This document shows positions 62,296-64,000 of a DNA stretch of 64,000 nucleotides, in pieces. The stretch lies in NCBI GenBank assembly GCA_002365175.1, contig DEZK01000012.1, positions 62,001-126,000 on the forward strand. The letters are read 5' to 3'. Both the position numbers and the translations under genes were made by a program. Under the pieces are notes generated by a model, which ran no database searches, was not told the DNA's origin, and worked only from the letters and a program-made list of their open reading frames with translations. Numbering within the stretch: position 1 is the first letter of the stretch; every line of letters starts with the position of its first letter. This DNA is from Raskinella chloraquaticus (SeqCode). Its GTDB lineage: Bacteria > Pseudomonadota > Alphaproteobacteria > Rhizobiales > UBA4765.

Positions 62296-62530
62296 ACAGC
62301 TCTCTTTTATGGTATTAATTTACCGTATAACCTATGTGACTTGATATTAATGTTTTTTATATTTATAAAAGTTCTCTTTTTTATTTATCCTGAAAAACAT
62401 CTATATCATTTAGCGCTCTATGCGCATTTACGTATTTATAACCAGTTTCTTTGCCTGAAAGGTTATCTTTCCCCCGTATGGTCGCAAGATCGAGGCAGAA
62501 CTTTCTCGATCTCGGCTGGGGGTCCGTTGC
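62281..62530. other. AT-rich intergenic stretch between the two GGDEF-EAL genes
   Basis: From about 62281 to 62470 the sequence is strikingly AT-rich (runs such as TTTTTTATATTTATAAAAG) against a high-GC background. It has no gene. It could hold promoter elements of the second GGDEF-EAL gene or be the border of a duplication. An imperfect GGTA-TTAATT-TACC repeat lies in it. Confidence 0.5.
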
Positions 62531-64000
62531 ATGCTGTGGACGAGAATCAGGTCCTATATCAAACGCCAGACGCTTCGCCGCATTGGCGTCCTGCAAATGC
62601 GAGCGGCGATGGCGTTGCTGATTGGCATTTGTTCTTTTGGCGGGCTTCTCGTCTATGTCGACCAGGAAATCACCGAACGCGCTCTGAAGAAGGAACTCTT
62701 CGATCAGTCCATGTCCTTCTCGCGGATCGTCGCGGCGATGGTCGAGGAGCGTCTCAATCACGGGCAATTGACGGAAGTGGATACGGGCTTCCGCGAGACC
62801 CTGCAGCAGATCGCCCGCTCGGCAAATATCGAACATGGTGTTATTCACGATGCCCAGCAGGGCATGTCGCTCGAATTCAGGCCCGACACAACTTTCTTCC
62901 TTGAGCATGACATCTGGCCTTGTGTGGAAGAAGTTCTTGAAACCGGTCAGTTCGCCAGCCGCGTCCAGCAGGATCAGATGGCGGTTGCGGTTCCCTTGTT
63001 GATCGGGGGCAAGCTGCGCGGCGCGGTATCGGTCATCCAGACGAAGGAATTCTTTGCCTACAAACGCGGCGAGGCCGTTCTGCGCGCGAGCTTTATCGTT
63101 GGCGGCTTCAGCGCGATCTTCGTGCCGGTCATGCTGCTGTTGCTGTCAAGGCTGTTGAAGCCTCTCAACCTTCTGACGCGCGCGGCGCGCCAGCTTGCCG
63201 GCGGACACCTGCCTGATCTTGCAACGTCAACAAGCAGGCGCGATGAAATCGGCATGCTCTCACGTGCCTTTGGCCGCATGGCCACCACCATCCGTAAAAA
63301 TTCAGCGGCAGAAAAACGTCTGGCGAACACCGATCCGGTGACCGGGCTGGCCAATCGCGCGCGGATTGAGACGATTATCGCCATGGCGGCGCAGACCCAC
63401 GCCACCACCATGCAGCCATGGTCGATATTCTTTATCGACCTCGACAAGTTCAAGCGTGTCAATGACACACTTGGTCATCAGGTTGGTGACGAGGTCCTGA
63501 TGGAAGCTGGCCGCCGCATCAGCGCCGTCTGCGCAGAGCAGGGCTATCATGTCGATGACCCGCTCACCTGCGATGATATGATGACGGGTACCCAGCCGCT
63601 TGCCTATAATGCGCGCTTCGGGGGCGATGAATTTGTCGTGGTGACGCGTTCGGCATTGCAGGGCGAGGCCTCGCCTGCCGAACTAGGTCAGGCGATCATC
63701 GCTGCCCTCCAGCGGCCGATCCGGGTCGACGCACATGCCATTGATATCGGTGCGTCGATCGGCATCTCGATGATGCCCGAGCATGGCACCAGCCCGACAT
63801 CGCTGCTGCGCTATGCCGATCTGGCGATGTATGCGATCAAAAAGGCCGGCGGCACCGGTTGCAGGATCTATTCGGAAGAATTGTCAGACAAGGCCGTCTC
63901 GGAGATGATCGTCGAGATGGACCTTCATCGTGCGCTGGGTGAGGGCGAGATCGTACCGTTCTACATGCCGAAGATTCGCTTTTCCAATGGCAAGATCAGC
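62531..64000 (+). CDS. Membrane GGDEF-EAL protein, second tandem copy (partial)
   Basis: The frame is open from ATG 62531 to the window edge (490 codons). It has a hydrophobic segment (MALLIGICSFGGLLVYV), a sensor region, a second segment (about residues 184-206, SFIVGGFSAIFVPVMLLLLS), a HAMP-like stretch, then an intact GGDEF at residues 364-368, the same place as in the upstream gene. The following EAL domain has only begun (FYMPKIRFSNGKIS). About fifteen extra residues before GGDEF are also shared. It is a paralogue of the preceding gene, in tandem. The start is a best guess, with only a weak GGGGG-type site upstream. Confidence 0.88.
   Translation, partial: MLWTRIRSYIKRQTLRRIGVLQMRAAMALLIGICSFGGLLVYVDQEITERALKKELFDQSMSFSRIVAAMVEERLNHGQLTEVDTGFRETLQQIARSANIEHGVIHDAQQGMSLEFRPDTTFFLEHDIWPCVEEVLETGQFASRVQQDQMAVAVPLLIGGKLRGAVSVIQTKEFFAYKRGEAVLRASFIVGGFSAIFVPVMLLLLSRLLKPLNLLTRAARQLAGGHLPDLATSTSRRDEIGMLSRAFGRMATTIRKNSAAEKRLANTDPVTGLANRARIETIIAMAAQTHATTMQPWSIFFIDLDKFKRVNDTLGHQVGDEVLMEAGRRISAVCAEQGYHVDDPLTCDDMMTGTQPLAYNARFGGDEFVVVTRSALQGEASPAELGQAIIAALQRPIRVDAHAIDIGASIGISMMPEHGTSPTSLLRYADLAMYAIKKAGGTGCRIYSEELSDKAVSEMIVEMDLHRALGEGEIVPFYMPKIRFSNGKIS

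Noticed and set aside
1..64000. CRISPR array, prophage or insertion sequence
   Set aside because: I saw no regularly spaced repeats, transposase or integrase motifs, and no terminal inverted repeats flanking a gene.

Overview
The window reads as chromosomal, GC-rich DNA from an alphaproteobacterium of the order Hyphomicrobiales (Rhizobiales). Several independent markers agree: a complete acpXL-type cluster for very-long-chain acylation of lipid A, a DUF4170/DUF374/waaA/lpxK/DUF2093 block, an NdvA/ChvA-type cyclic glucan exporter, a RibF-IleS-LspA-M16-M16-MutL neighbourhood, and CIRCE-controlled groESL. No rRNA, prophage, transposase or CRISPR array is visible. One tRNA gene (Phe, GAA) is present. 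I cannot name a genus.

Layout. 1-5011 (minus): lpxXL (cut by the window edge), adhXL, fabF1XL, fabF2XL, fabZXL and acpXL, one tightly packed operon. 5176-7331: a DUF3833 protein, a conserved unknown protein and a ferredoxin-NADP reductase. 7548-12934: bhcD, bhcC, bhcB and bhcA on the minus strand with divergent bhcR, the complete beta-hydroxyaspartate cycle that turns two glyoxylate into oxaloacetate; a second IclR regulator follows convergently. 13971-16653: a GINT1/GH43-like propeller protein divergent from a GT4 glycosyltransferase. 16751-17837: a GIY-YIG domain protein and tRNA-Phe. 17939-22588: a 2-hydroxyacid dehydrogenase, then the lipid A/Kdo block. 22721-29556: an MFS transporter, xseA, purD, a phosphotransferase, a patatin-like lipase and rsmD. 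29563-42581: rluB with a repeat-built basic tail, tadA, mutL, two M16 peptidases (one lacking the zinc motif), a lipoprotein, lspA, ileS, a DUF1330 protein and ribF. 42799-46635: CheY-like and CheZ-like proteins, a HAD hydrolase, a degenerate EAL membrane protein and RidA. 46699-52120: an HMA protein, an ABM-domain protein, an omega-aminotransferase, the glucan exporter, a secreted unknown protein and a GNAT acetyltransferase. 52350-56955: an RND efflux pair. 57034-59192: groES-groEL with CIRCE and a terminator. 59272-64000: an outer-membrane beta-barrel protein and two tandem GGDEF-EAL proteins, the second cut by the window edge.

How the parts work together. Much of the window serves the envelope: C28-type acyl chain synthesis and transfer, Kdo transfer and LpxK, lipoprotein maturation, glucan export, RND efflux and a beta-barrel protein. 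The most distinctive metabolic module is the beta-hydroxyaspartate cycle, which lets the cell grow on C2 compounds that pass through glyoxylate (for example glycolate) without losing carbon. Unusual details are a cysteine-free partner ketosynthase in the XL cluster, a palindromic repeat inserted in frame in the editing domain of ileS, a 96-bp tandem repeat in rluB, an EAL protein that has lost metal ligands, and a duplicated cyclic-di-GMP protein pair.
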